Origin: CAISIP01 sp038326025
GTDB lineage: Bacteria; Pseudomonadota; Gammaproteobacteria; Burkholderiales; Burkholderiaceae_C
DNA: 64,000 nucleotides
Assembly (NCBI GenBank): GCA_038326025.1
Contig: JBBQJP010000019.1
Span: 1 to 64,000, forward strand
Direction: 5' to 3'
In this document: piece after piece, positions 24,805-32,960 of the stretch
Position numbering within the stretch: position 1 is the stretch's first letter
Layout of the letters: each line of letters starts with the position of its first letter
Position numbers and translations under genes: made by a program
The notes under the pieces: generated by a model
What the model was told of the DNA's origin: nothing
The model's database searches: none
Seen by the model: the letters and a program-made list of their open reading frames with translations, nothing else

Positions 24805-25969
24805 GGATGCGCTGAAGTAGCGCCTGTTTTTTGGATCAGCAAACGACTTGCGGCCCCTGATGAGAGTTCAAGGTCGATTTTTGACCCATTCAGGGGGCCG
24901 TTGGCCCTCCTTTGGGGGCCTGTTGGCCCATATTTCGCCCTCACGGACGCACCTGTGCCATCAATGGTCCTCGCGCGAGGTAGATATTGGCCAGCGCAAG
25001 CGCCGTGAACGCCCGCGTCGCGTTCTTGGCCAAGCCACGGTAACGCGCCTTGTTGAAACCCCATAGCCGCTTGACCACGCCGAACACATGCTCGACGCGG
25101 GCCCGAATGCGCGACTTGTTGCGATTGCGCGAGCGCTTGGCCTCGTCAACTTCCCCCATGCGGTTGCGGACCCGATCATTGGTGAAGTCCTGCGCTTGAG
25201 GCGCCTTGCTGGCGATCAGTCCTTTCTGACTGGCATAGGCGCTGTCTCCATAGACGCGTCTCTCGTTGCCATGCAGCAGGTCGGGCAGTGGGTGCTTGTC
25301 GTGAACATTGGCGGCAGTTACCACGGCGTGGTGCGCCAGTCCGCTCTGACTATCGACCCCGATGTGCAGCTTCATGCCAAAGTACCACTGCTGCCCCTTC
25401 CGGGACTGGTGCATCTCGGGGTCGCGCTTGCGCTCCTTGTTCTTGGTCGAACTGGGCGCACCAATGATGGTGGCGTCCACGATGGTCCCGGTCTTGACTT
25501 TGAATCCACTGGCTTGCAGCACCTGACCCACCTTGGCAAACAGCTGCTCGCCCAGCTTGTTGTCATTGAGCAAGCGCCGAAACTTCAACATCGTCGTGGC
25601 GTCAGGCACCGGCTCCTTGCCCAGATCGATACCAACAAAGCGGCGCAGGCTTGCGCTGTCGTACAACGCCTCCTCGCACGCCAGGTCGGCCAGGTTGAAC
25701 CAGTGCTGGAGGAAGTGGATGCGCAGCATCCGCTCCAGGCCGATCGGTGGTCGTCCGCCCACGCCCTTGGGATAAACCGGTTCAATCACAGCGCACAAAT
25801 CAGACCACGGCATGATCGTGTTCATGGTGCTCAGGAATTCATCGCGCCGCGTGGGCTTGCGAAACTGTTCAAATCCAGAGGTCTGGTCGGCGGCCATGGC
25901 AAGGGTCTGTTGTTTCATCTTGACTCAACGCATCAGGCCTCAATTCCGTGGACCTTTTTCAGCAAATCC
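24805..25969 (-). mobile_element. IS5-family insertion sequence with TTAA target duplication
   Basis: The element is about 1165 bases. Its ends are imperfect inverted repeats starting GGATGCGCTGAAGTAGC on the left and, read inward, GGATTTGCTGAAAAAGG on the right. TTAA flanks both sides (24801-24804 and 25970-25973), fitting the YTAR target of the IS5 subgroup. It carries one intact transposase gene. The right TTAA contains the stop codon of the PP2C gene, so the element went in precisely at that stop and the duplication restored it. Confidence 0.85.
24941..25918 (-). CDS. IS5-family transposase
   Basis: A 325-residue DDE transposase, close in layout to IS5 InsH. Recognisable parts are LERMLRIHFLQHWFNLADL near residue 63, the first catalytic Asp in VDATIIGAPSSTKNKERKRD near 147, QQWYFGMKLHIGVDSQSGL near 175, the second Asp in YGDSAYASQ near 223, and the C-terminal RARVEHVFGVVKRLWGF block with the Glu near 277. 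The frame is intact, so the element may still move. The stretch 24805-24940 between it and the left end holds no gene. Confidence 0.93.
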   Translation of the reverse strand: MKQQTLAMAADQTSGFEQFRKPTRRDEFLSTMNTIMPWSDLCAVIEPVYPKGVGGRPPIGLERMLRIHFLQHWFNLADLACEEALYDSASLRRFVGIDLGKEPVPDATTMLKFRRLLNDNKLGEQLFAKVGQVLQASGFKVKTGTIVDATIIGAPSSTKNKERKRDPEMHQSRKGQQWYFGMKLHIGVDSQSGLAHHAVVTAANVHDKHPLPDLLHGNERRVYGDSAYASQKGLIASKAPQAQDFTNDRVRNRMGEVDEAKRSRNRNKSRIRARVEHVFGVVKRLWGFNKARYRGLAKNATRAFTALALANIYLARGPLMAQVRP

Positions 25970-26884
25970 TTAACGCCGTCGGGCGGCTGTGCGCCGGATG
26001 GCTTCGTTGATTTCGGCGATCGAGCGTTCGATCGCCGCGTCGTCCAGATCGTCCTCGCCGGACTCCAGCCCACCCGACTGCACGGTACTGGCGAAAGCGC
26101 CATCGTCCATGTCGTCGGTCGAGATGTCGTCCTTGGTAGGCGCGAAATCGTCCGGAGTTTCCCACTCCATGGCGATTACCGTGACATTGTCGCTGGTCGC
26201 GCCTGCACGATCCAACGCACTGTCGACCATGACGGGAACCGATTCGCCCACCGCTCCGCTGCTCATATGCGCGACGATCTCGTCGTCGGACAAGGTGCCC
26301 CACAAACCGTCGGAACACAACATGAGCTTGTCGCCCTGCTGCAATGCCACCGGGCCGGCCATGTCGAGTACCGGCTTGGCGGGTGAGCCCAGGCAGGTGA
26401 AAAGAATGTTGCGATTGGTGTGCTCCGACATCCGCGTGGGCATATGGCCCTTGGGCGGCTGCTCGAGGTAGGAGTGATCGCGAGTGCGCACGACCAGCTT
26501 GCCATTGCGTACCAGATACAGGCGGGAGTCGCCACAATGCGCCCAGGTAGCCGTGCCGTTCTGCACTATCGCTGCCACCACCGTCGTGCGCGGCGTGTCG
26601 AGCATGCCTTTTTCGATGGCGTACCGGATGATCTGCCGATGCGCGGCAATCACGGCAGCGGTGAGAAAGGCCGCAACATCTTCGATGGTGGGATTGGCCT
26701 GCTTCTGGTACATGGCCGAAATGGCCTCGAGCGCCAGCTGTGCGGCGACTTCGCCTTCCGGGTGCCCGCCCATGCCATCGGCCAGCAGCAGGATCCCCGA
26801 ATCGCGGGTGTAGCTGTAACCCATGCGATCTTCATTGAGTTGGCGCCCGCCCCTGCGACTGACCTGGAAAACGGAGAATTTCAT
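25970..26884 (-). CDS. PP2C-type serine/threonine phosphatase
   Basis: A 304-residue metal-dependent phosphatase. Metal-binding and core motifs are complete: RQLNEDRMG near residues 14-21, LLLADGMGGHPEG at about 33-45, WAHCGDSRLYLVR near 113-125, LMLCSDGLWG near 188, and SDNVTVIAMEW near 231. Residues 245-304 form an acidic low-complexity tail. Its ATG overlaps the kinase stop by 4 bases, so phosphatase and kinase form a reversible signalling pair. The stop codon TAA sits in the IS target duplication; the last residues RRR are unaltered. Confidence 0.93.
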   Translation of the reverse strand: MKFSVFQVSRRGGRQLNEDRMGYSYTRDSGILLLADGMGGHPEGEVAAQLALEAISAMYQKQANPTIEDVAAFLTAAVIAAHRQIIRYAIEKGMLDTPRTTVVAAIVQNGTATWAHCGDSRLYLVRNGKLVVRTRDHSYLEQPPKGHMPTRMSEHTNRNILFTCLGSPAKPVLDMAGPVALQQGDKLMLCSDGLWGTLSDDEIVAHMSSGAVGESVPVMVDSALDRAGATSDNVTVIAMEWETPDDFAPTKDDISTDDMDDGAFASTVQSGGLESGEDDLDDAAIERSIAEINEAIRRTAARRR

Positions 26885-27888
26885 TTGGGTTTGACCACGG
26901 AACTGGCCAGCGCTTTGGAGTTCTTCTTGTTATCGGTCACCATGGTGTCGAACTGCAGCCGGACTTTCTCGGCGACCGACAACTTGGTGTAACGGCGCTC
27001 GCCTTCACGGCTGAGTTCTTTCTGCAAGGCAAACACCGACTGCGGACGCGACAAGGGGTCGAGCGCCATGCACCATTCGACCACTTCGATCAGGTTGTCC
27101 GAATAGATGCCGCGCAGACGCGTCAGGGCCGTGGCGATGCGATCTTTTTCGAGCCGCTGTGGCGCCTCGTTGGGCGGGTAACCCTGCATGCAGGCGTACA
27201 TGCAAGCTCCAATGGCGTAAATGTCGGTCCAGGGCCCCATCGACGAATCGCGACGGTACATTTCGGGGGCGGCAAAGCCCGGCGTATACATCGGGCGGAT
27301 GAAATTACCCTCTTTGCTGAGCACCTCACGCGCGGCACCAAAGTCGATCAACACGGACTTGTTGTCGTCGGTGATGAAAATGTTGGCCGGCTTGATGTCC
27401 AGGTGCAACATCTTGTGCTGGTGCACGATGCGCAAGCCGCGCAGTATCTCGTCGAACAACGAACGAATGGTGGACTCGCGGAACACCTTCTGCTGCTTCT
27501 GGTCACGCGCGGTAATGATGAAGTCCTGCAGCGCCGCGCCTTCCAGGTAGTTCATCACCATGTAGACGGTTTCGTTCTCGCGAAAGAAATTCATCACGCT
27601 GACAACCGACGGATGAGAGATCTGGGCCAGTGCGCGCCCTTCCTCGAAAAAGCTCTTGAGGCCCAGCCGATACAGTGACAACTTTTCGGGGGCCACTTCC
27701 GGGGAGAGTTCGCCTGCGGCACGCGATGCCAGCGACGCCGGCAGGTACTCTTTGACCGCGACCTGCTGACCTTCGGCATCGAGTGCCAGGTACACCACGC
27801 CGAAACCACCCGCAGCCAGTTTGCGGATAATGCGGTAACCGCCAATCACGGTATCCGGCGGCAACGCAGCGGGTTTGACCTTGGACAT
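26881..27888 (-). CDS. Hanks-type serine/threonine protein kinase
   Basis: A 335-residue soluble kinase. The Gly-loop AAGGFGVVY is at residues 25-33, the ATP-binding Lys near 46 (VAVKEYLP), the catalytic loop is HLDIKPAN at 162-169, and DFG is at 182-184. The loop reads HLD rather than HRD, so it is a non-RD-type kinase in this position; the Asp is kept. There is no transmembrane segment or PASTA domain; about 50 residues follow the kinase domain. The ATG at 27888 is used; an upstream in-frame ATG at 27939 would add a non-conserved stretch. It is co-transcribed with the PP2C gene and divergent from yicC. Confidence 0.92.
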   Translation of the reverse strand: MSKVKPAALPPDTVIGGYRIIRKLAAGGFGVVYLALDAEGQQVAVKEYLPASLASRAAGELSPEVAPEKLSLYRLGLKSFFEEGRALAQISHPSVVSVMNFFRENETVYMVMNYLEGAALQDFIITARDQKQQKVFRESTIRSLFDEILRGLRIVHQHKMLHLDIKPANIFITDDNKSVLIDFGAAREVLSKEGNFIRPMYTPGFAAPEMYRRDSSMGPWTDIYAIGACMYACMQGYPPNEAPQRLEKDRIATALTRLRGIYSDNLIEVVEWCMALDPLSRPQSVFALQKELSREGERRYTKLSVAEKVRLQFDTMVTDNKKNSKALASSVVKPK

Positions 27889-27979
27889 ACCAATAAAAGG
27901 GGTTGCGAAAAGAGCCTGACCTCGAGGCGCCGGATACACCGACCAACCCCATCTAGAACCGACAGGAACAGGTAATTCG

Positions 27980-28903
27980 ATGCCAGTTTACAGTATGACC
28001 GGCTACGCCGCGGGGCAAGGCAACAGCGCTGCGCCACCCTCTGCCACCGAAGCAAGAAGTGCCACGGGCAGTTGGCTTGGACTCGAGATCCGATCGGTCA
28101 ACAGCCGCTTTCTGGACCTGTCGTTCAGACTCCCGGAGGAGCTTCGCGCGTTCGAACCCAAGTTGCGCGACATGTTGTCGGCCCAGCTCAAACGGGGCAA
28201 GGTAGAGGTCAGGGCCACGGTTGAATCGGGGTCGACCACATCGGTGACTGAACCGTCTGCCCGACTGCTGCAGCGCCTGGGTTCGGTGCAGGACAACATC
28301 AAGGCTTGGCTGCCCGATGTGTTGCCACTGTCGGTCTCCGATGTGCTGCGCCTGGCCTCGACCGAGCAATCCGGCCCGCGCGACTGGGGCCCTGAGGTAG
28401 TGGCGCTGGCCGAAAAGACCTTGCGCGAGTTGCTGCAGGCGCGCAAACGCGAGGGCGCAAAGCTCGCAACTGCGCTGACCGGCAAGATTGACGAGATCCG
28501 CGCGCTGACCCGTCAGGCTACTCCGTTGGTCCCCAAACTGGTTGCAGCGCAGCGCCAGCGCTTCCTGGACCGCTGGACCGAGGCCATGGGCGCGACCCAG
28601 GGCACGTCGGCCGCCGCGCCCGAAGCCGCACAGGACCGCGCCCTGTCCGAGGCGACTGCGTTTGCGATACGCATTGACGTGGCGGAGGAGATCACCCGGC
28701 TCGACGCCCATCTGGACGAAATCGAACGGTTGATCGGCAAGGGCGGCGAGATCGGTAAACGGCTCGACTTTCTGATTCAGGAGTTGCATCGCGAGGCCAA
28801 CACGCTGGGCTCGAAGTCGGCAGCGCTGGAGCTGACCCATGTCTCGGTCGACATGAAGGTGCTCATCGAGCAGATGCGCGAGCAGGTGCAGAACATAGAA
28901 TAA
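27980..28903 (+). CDS. yicC: YicC-family endoribonuclease
   Basis: A 307-residue YicC protein. The N-terminus VYSMTGYAAGQG and EIRSVNSRFLDLSFRLPEEL blocks and the C-terminal region LDAHLDEIERLIGKGGEIGKRLDFLIQELHREANTLGSKS are diagnostic. YicC relatives in E. coli cleave RNA and affect RyhB. An internal Ala-rich stretch (GTSAAAPEAAQDRA) near 215 is an insertion relative to short homologues. Its TAA is immediately followed by an ATG in the gmk frame, showing tight linkage with gmk. Confidence 0.93.
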   Translation: MPVYSMTGYAAGQGNSAAPPSATEARSATGSWLGLEIRSVNSRFLDLSFRLPEELRAFEPKLRDMLSAQLKRGKVEVRATVESGSTTSVTEPSARLLQRLGSVQDNIKAWLPDVLPLSVSDVLRLASTEQSGPRDWGPEVVALAEKTLRELLQARKREGAKLATALTGKIDEIRALTRQATPLVPKLVAAQRQRFLDRWTEAMGATQGTSAAAPEAAQDRALSEATAFAIRIDVAEEITRLDAHLDEIERLIGKGGEIGKRLDFLIQELHREANTLGSKSAALELTHVSVDMKVLIEQMREQVQNIE

Positions 28904-28960
28904 ATGCCCATCCCTGTGGCGGTCTCTGCGTCCAGGGAACGCAACCGAGTATTGGCAAGC

Positions 28961-29581
28961 ATGGACTATCCTGGAAATCTGTTTGTTGTCGCGGCGCCCA
29001 GTGGCGCCGGAAAATCGAGCCTGGTCAAGGCCCTGCTGGAGCTCGATTCACTGGTCAAGCCGTCCATCTCTCACACAACCCGCGCCGCGCGCGGTCAGGA
29101 AAAAAACGGCCGCGAGTATTTCTTCGTGTCGAACACCGAGTTCGATACGATGGTCAAGGACAATGGATTTGTCGAGTGGGCCGAAGTGCATGGCCATCGA
29201 TACGGAACCTCGCGCGAGGCGATCACCCAGCGCATGGATCAAGGGTCTGACGTGGTGCTGGAAATCGATTTCCAGGGCGCCATGTCGATCAAGCGGGTGT
29301 TTGCCAACGCGGTGACGATCTTCATCCTGCCACCGAGCTGGGAAGAGTTGCGGGCGCGGCTCGAGCGTCGCGGCGAAGACGCCAGTGAAACCATCGACCT
29401 GCGTCTGCGCAACGCCGAGATCGAAATGGCCCAGATCCACCATTTCGACTTCGTTATAATCAACGATTCTTTTGACCGCGCACTGTTTGACCTCAAGGCC
29501 ATCGTGCATGCACAGCGGCTCAAGTTTGCGGTCCAACGCCGCGCCCGCGCCGGGACTTTCAGTGCGTTGAACATCCCCTAG
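28961..29581 (+). CDS. gmk: guanylate kinase
   Basis: A 206-residue GMP kinase. The P-loop APSGAGKSS is at residues 11-19, SHTTRAARGQEKNGREYFFV follows near 36, and DVVLEIDFQGAMSIKR near 95. It makes GDP from GMP, upstream of GTP and of (p)ppGpp made by the neighbouring SpoT. The start at 28961 (MDYPGNLFVV) is the family start; a 19-residue longer form from 28904, right after the yicC stop, cannot be excluded since neither ATG has a strong ribosome site. Confidence 0.94.
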   Translation: MDYPGNLFVVAAPSGAGKSSLVKALLELDSLVKPSISHTTRAARGQEKNGREYFFVSNTEFDTMVKDNGFVEWAEVHGHRYGTSREAITQRMDQGSDVVLEIDFQGAMSIKRVFANAVTIFILPPSWEELRARLERRGEDASETIDLRLRNAEIEMAQIHHFDFVIINDSFDRALFDLKAIVHAQRLKFAVQRRARAGTFSALNIP

Positions 29582-29608
29582 CGCTTTACTAGCATCCCGG
29601 AGAACACC

Positions 29609-29812
29609 ATGGCCCGTATCACCGTTGAAGACTGCCTTGCCCAGATTCCTAACCGTTTCCAGTTGGTTCTGGCGGCCACTTATCGCGCCCGCATGCTCAG
29701 CCAGGGTCACGCCCCGAAAATCGAGAGCAAGAACAAACCAGGCGTAACCGCGCTGCGCGAAATCGCTGCCGGCAAGATCGGCCTGGAAATGCTCAAGAAA
29801 GTCCCGATCTGA
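29609..29812 (+). CDS. rpoZ: RNA polymerase omega subunit
   Basis: A 67-residue omega subunit (MARITVEDCLAQIPNRFQLV ... ALREIAAGKIGLEML) that stabilises the beta-prime subunit and forms part of a ppGpp-binding site on polymerase. CCCGGAGAA lies before the ATG. It is 27 bases after gmk in the classic gmk-rpoZ-spoT order, and a strong terminator follows. Confidence 0.97.
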   Translation: MARITVEDCLAQIPNRFQLVLAATYRARMLSQGHAPKIESKNKPGVTALREIAAGKIGLEMLKKVPI

Positions 29813-29834
29813 CACGGACTCCAACCCCCTAAAG

Positions 29835-29859
29835 ATGGCACCCTTGTGGTGCCATTTTT
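29835..29859 (+). terminator. intrinsic terminator after rpoZ
   Basis: The stem ATGGCACC / GGTGCCAT (8 base pairs) has a CTTGT loop and runs directly into TTTTT. It lies 22 bases after the rpoZ stop and ends only 10 bases before the first possible spoT ATG. Confidence 0.88.
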
Positions 29860-29868
29860 CATGGCCGC

Positions 29869-32166
29869 ATGGTATTCGACCACGCGCGCTATATTCAAGG
29901 GGTGAGTAACTTCCTAGATGTGCCCGCGGCGCCTGCCAAGCGCGCCCGCAAGCCGCGCGCTGCCAGCGCGCCGAGTCCGGCCGCCGCCAACGCGGCTGCG
30001 GCCAGCTTCGCCGCGCTTACCTCGGGCCTTGACTACCTCGTCGCTGCCGACGTCGAAAAGGTCCGACAAGCCTACCGGTTTGCCGACGAGGCGCATCTGG
30101 GACAGATTCGCAGCAGTGGCGAACCCTACATCACCCACCCGATCGCAGTGGCCGCGCAATGTGCGGAATGGAAGCTCGACGCGCAGGCCCTGATGGCCGC
30201 GCTATTGCATGACGCACTGGAAGACTGCGGCGTCACCAAGGCGGAGTTGATTGAGCGCTTTGGCGCGCCGGTGGCGGAACTGGTCGACGGCCTGACCAAG
30301 CTCGACAAGCTGCACTTCAATACCCGCGAAGAAAATCAGGCGGAGTCGTTTCGCAAGATGCTGCTGGCGATGGCGCGCGATGTGCGTGTCATCCTGATCA
30401 AACTGGCGGACCGCTCGCACAACATGCGCACACTGGGCAATGTGCCGCGCGACAAATGGGCACGCATATCCTCCGAAACCCTGGAGATTTATGCGCCGAT
30501 CGCGCATCGCCTGGGCCTCAATCAGGTCTACCGCGAGTTGCAGGATCTGTCCTTTACCTACCTGCATCCCTGGCGCAACACCGTGCTGGCCAAGGCCGTA
30601 GATAAAGCCCGCAGCCGACGACGTGACCTGATCCAGAAAGTGCACAGCGAGGTCGAATCCGCATTTTCTGTGGTCAAGATGCCGCTGCGTATCGCCGGGC
30701 GGGAAAAGTCGGTGTTTTCCATCTACCGCAAGATGACGCTCAAGCACCTGACGTTTGCGCAGGTGACCGATATCTATGGCTTTCGCCTGATCGTGCCGTC
30801 CTTGATCGACTGCTACACGGCACTGGGCGTGCTTCACCAGTTGTACAAGCCGGTGCCGGGGCGGTTCAAGGACCATATTGCCATTTCCAAGGTCAATGGC
30901 TACCAATCGCTGCACACAACCCTGGTTGGACCGTCGGGTGTGAACGTCGAGTTCCAGGTACGCACTGAAGCCATGAACCTGATTGCCGAATCCGGCGTTG
31001 CGGCGCATTGGCTGTACAAGGCGAAATCACCAGACAACACGGGCAGCGACAACTTGGGCAATCAGTGGCTCCAGTCGCTGCTGGACATTCAGCGCGAAAC
31101 CGGCGACGCCGCCGAGTTCTGGGACCACGTCAAGGTCGATCTGTTCCCGGACGCGGTTTACGTTTTCACCCCGCGCAGCCAGATCCTGTCGTTGCCGCGC
31201 GGCGCCACCGTAGTGGACTTTGCCTATGCCATCCACAGCGACGTTGGCGACCGCACGGTCGCGGCGCGCATCAATGGCGAGCAGGTCCCGCTGCGCAGCG
31301 AACTCAAGAATGGCGACGTGGTCGAAGTGGTCACCGCGTCGATCTCGCGGCCCAATCCGGCCTGGCTGAGTTTTGTGCGCACCGGCAGGGCGCGCTCCAA
31401 GATCCGACACCACCTCAAGACCACGGCAAGTGCCGAGTCCGAGATTTTCGGCAAGAAGCTGCTCGCGCAGGCGCTGCGGGCGGAGGGCATTGAAAACTTC
31501 CCCGAGGACGAATCGGTTTACCAGACGGTCTGGGATCGCCTGCTGCGCTTCACCGGCAATCGCAATCGCGCAGAGTTGCTCACTGATGTGGGCCTGGGCA
31601 AACGGATTGCGACCATCGTGGCCAAGCGGCTGGTGTCCTTGCTGGCAGAGGTCAATGGCGAAAAACCCGACGCCTTGCTGCTGACACGTGAGCGCTTCAC
31701 GGCAGATCCGTCCAACAAGCAAGGTGTGGTGACGCTCGACGGCAGCGAGAACGCGTCCGTGCACTATTCCACTTGCTGCCGCCCGATACCGGGTGACCCG
31801 ATCGTCGGCTATCTGGGCCGCGGCGAAGGGCTGGTGGTGCACACCCGCGCCTGCCCGGTGGCTGCCAAATTGCAAAACAAGGACAGCGAACGCTTCATCG
31901 ACGTCGAATGGTCTGACGAACCGTCGCGCCCGTTCGAGACGGAAATCCTGGTATCGGTGATCAACGGCAAAGGGGTGCTGGCGCGCGTGGCAGCCGCACT
32001 TGCCGCGGCCGAATCCGACATCACGCATATCAACATGGGCCAGGAGGGTGCGCAGGATGCAGCCGACCTGCGCTTCATCATCGCCGTGCGGGATCGCTCC
32101 CATATGGAGGCCGCGCTACGCAACCTGCGTCGCACGGCGTCAGTGCTCAAGGTTCAGCGGATCTGA
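29869..32166 (+). CDS. spoT: bifunctional (p)ppGpp synthetase/hydrolase SpoT
   Basis: A protein of up to 765 residues that makes and degrades (p)ppGpp. The HD hydrolase domain is intact (ITHPIAVAAQ, LLHDALEDCG near residue 110), as is the synthetase region (REKSVFSIYRKM near 283, YQSLHTTLVGP near 345), followed by TGS (DAVYVFTPRSQILSLPRG near 430) and a C-terminal ACT domain. An Ala/Pro/Lys-rich N-terminus (about 20-48) is variable. The start is uncertain: ATG at 29869 is only 10 bases past the rpoZ terminator and lacks a ribosome site, and GTG at 29902 (VSNFLDVP) is an alternative. Confidence 0.95.
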   Translation: MVFDHARYIQGVSNFLDVPAAPAKRARKPRAASAPSPAAANAAAASFAALTSGLDYLVAADVEKVRQAYRFADEAHLGQIRSSGEPYITHPIAVAAQCAEWKLDAQALMAALLHDALEDCGVTKAELIERFGAPVAELVDGLTKLDKLHFNTREENQAESFRKMLLAMARDVRVILIKLADRSHNMRTLGNVPRDKWARISSETLEIYAPIAHRLGLNQVYRELQDLSFTYLHPWRNTVLAKAVDKARSRRRDLIQKVHSEVESAFSVVKMPLRIAGREKSVFSIYRKMTLKHLTFAQVTDIYGFRLIVPSLIDCYTALGVLHQLYKPVPGRFKDHIAISKVNGYQSLHTTLVGPSGVNVEFQVRTEAMNLIAESGVAAHWLYKAKSPDNTGSDNLGNQWLQSLLDIQRETGDAAEFWDHVKVDLFPDAVYVFTPRSQILSLPRGATVVDFAYAIHSDVGDRTVAARINGEQVPLRSELKNGDVVEVVTASISRPNPAWLSFVRTGRARSKIRHHLKTTASAESEIFGKKLLAQALRAEGIENFPEDESVYQTVWDRLLRFTGNRNRAELLTDVGLGKRIATIVAKRLVSLLAEVNGEKPDALLLTRERFTADPSNKQGVVTLDGSENASVHYSTCCRPIPGDPIVGYLGRGEGLVVHTRACPVAAKLQNKDSERFIDVEWSDEPSRPFETEILVSVINGKGVLARVAAALAAAESDITHINMGQEGAQDAADLRFIIAVRDRSHMEAALRNLRRTASVLKVQRI

Positions 32167-32191
32167 CCCGACCGACCCGACCGTGGCCTCG

Positions 32192-32755
32192 TCAGGCCGA
32201 CGGCGCAGGGTAGCGCACACGCAGGACCTCGATGTCATCCCTGCCCTGGGGTGTAACCAGTTCCACGATATCGCCCACGCGCGCCTTGAGCAGCGTGCGG
32301 GCCACCGGGGACACCCAACTGATTTCGCCCTTGAGGTTGTCGACTTCGTCTATCCCGAGAATGGTGACCGTCCGCTCGTCGCCGGCTCCGTCGACATACG
32401 TTACGGTCGCGCCAAAGAAGATCTGGTCGTTACCGTGGTGCAGCGAGGGATCGGTTACGACGGCCATTTCAAGTCGCCCCGTCAGAAATCGAATGCGCCG
32501 ATCGATCTCGCGCAAGCGCTTCTTGCCATAGATGTAGTCGCCGTTCTCCGATCGGTCGCCATTGCTGGCAGCCCAGTGCACTACATCGACGATTTTTGGT
32601 CGTTCGACGTCGATAAGGTCCATCAACTCGCCGCGCAAACGCGCGTATCCGGCGCCGGTGATGTAGTTCTTGCCACCGCCAGGCAGCGGCGCCATTCGTA
32701 CATCGTCGTCATCGTCCGGCGCGTCGTCAGATTCCTTGGTAAATGCCTTGCTCAT
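32192..32755 (-). CDS. greB: transcript cleavage factor GreB
   Basis: A 187-residue GreA/GreB factor that rescues backtracked RNA polymerase. It has an acidic N-terminal extension (ESDDAPDDDDD), then YITGAGYARLRGELMDL, the coiled-coil tip residues in SENGDYIYGKKRLREIDRR, and the C-terminal FKBP-like domain (FFGATVTYVDG, ISWVSPVARTLLKARVGD). The YIYGKKR stretch marks GreB rather than GreA. ATG at 32755 is used; a GTG five codons upstream is possible. It is convergent with spoT with 25 bases between. Confidence 0.93.
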   Translation of the reverse strand: MSKAFTKESDDAPDDDDDVRMAPLPGGGKNYITGAGYARLRGELMDLIDVERPKIVDVVHWAASNGDRSENGDYIYGKKRLREIDRRIRFLTGRLEMAVVTDPSLHHGNDQIFFGATVTYVDGAGDERTVTILGIDEVDNLKGEISWVSPVARTLLKARVGDIVELVTPQGRDDIEVLRVRYPAPSA

Positions 32756-32813
32756 CGTCCGTTTGCTCACCCTGCCGCCTCGTGCAGGTTATTGTTTCGC
32801 ATTGTGGATGCTA

Positions 32814-32853
32814 AAACAAAAAAGCCCTGCGTCTTTGCGGGACACAGGGCTTT
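32814..32853 (-). terminator. intrinsic terminator after tRNA-Arg
   Basis: On the minus strand AAAGCCCTG (32853-32845) pairs with CAGGGCTTT (32829-32821) around a 15-base loop and is followed by a T-rich run. It lies just downstream of the tRNA-Arg gene and upstream of greB. Confidence 0.8.
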
Positions 32854-32861
32854 ACTGTTTT

Positions 32862-32938
32862 TGGTGCGGCTGGCAGGAATTGAACCCACGACCCCTTGGT
32901 TCGTAGCCAAGTACTCTATCCAACTGAGCTACAGCCGC
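32862..32938 (-). tRNA. tRNA-Arg (anticodon ACG), CCA encoded
   Basis: Acceptor arms GCGGCTG and CAGCCGC pair fully, followed by A and an encoded CCA (77 bases). The anticodon loop CTACGAA gives ACG, which is read as ICG. The D-arm GCTCAGTTGGATAGAGT and the T-loop TTCAATT are normal. Confidence 0.97.
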
Positions 32939-32960
32939 GAAGCCTCGAATTCTAACACCA

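Noticed and set aside
25088..26386. A 432-codon plus-strand open frame running across the IS and into PP2C
   Set aside because: It crosses the insertion junction and is antisense to two clear genes, so it cannot be an old coding frame.
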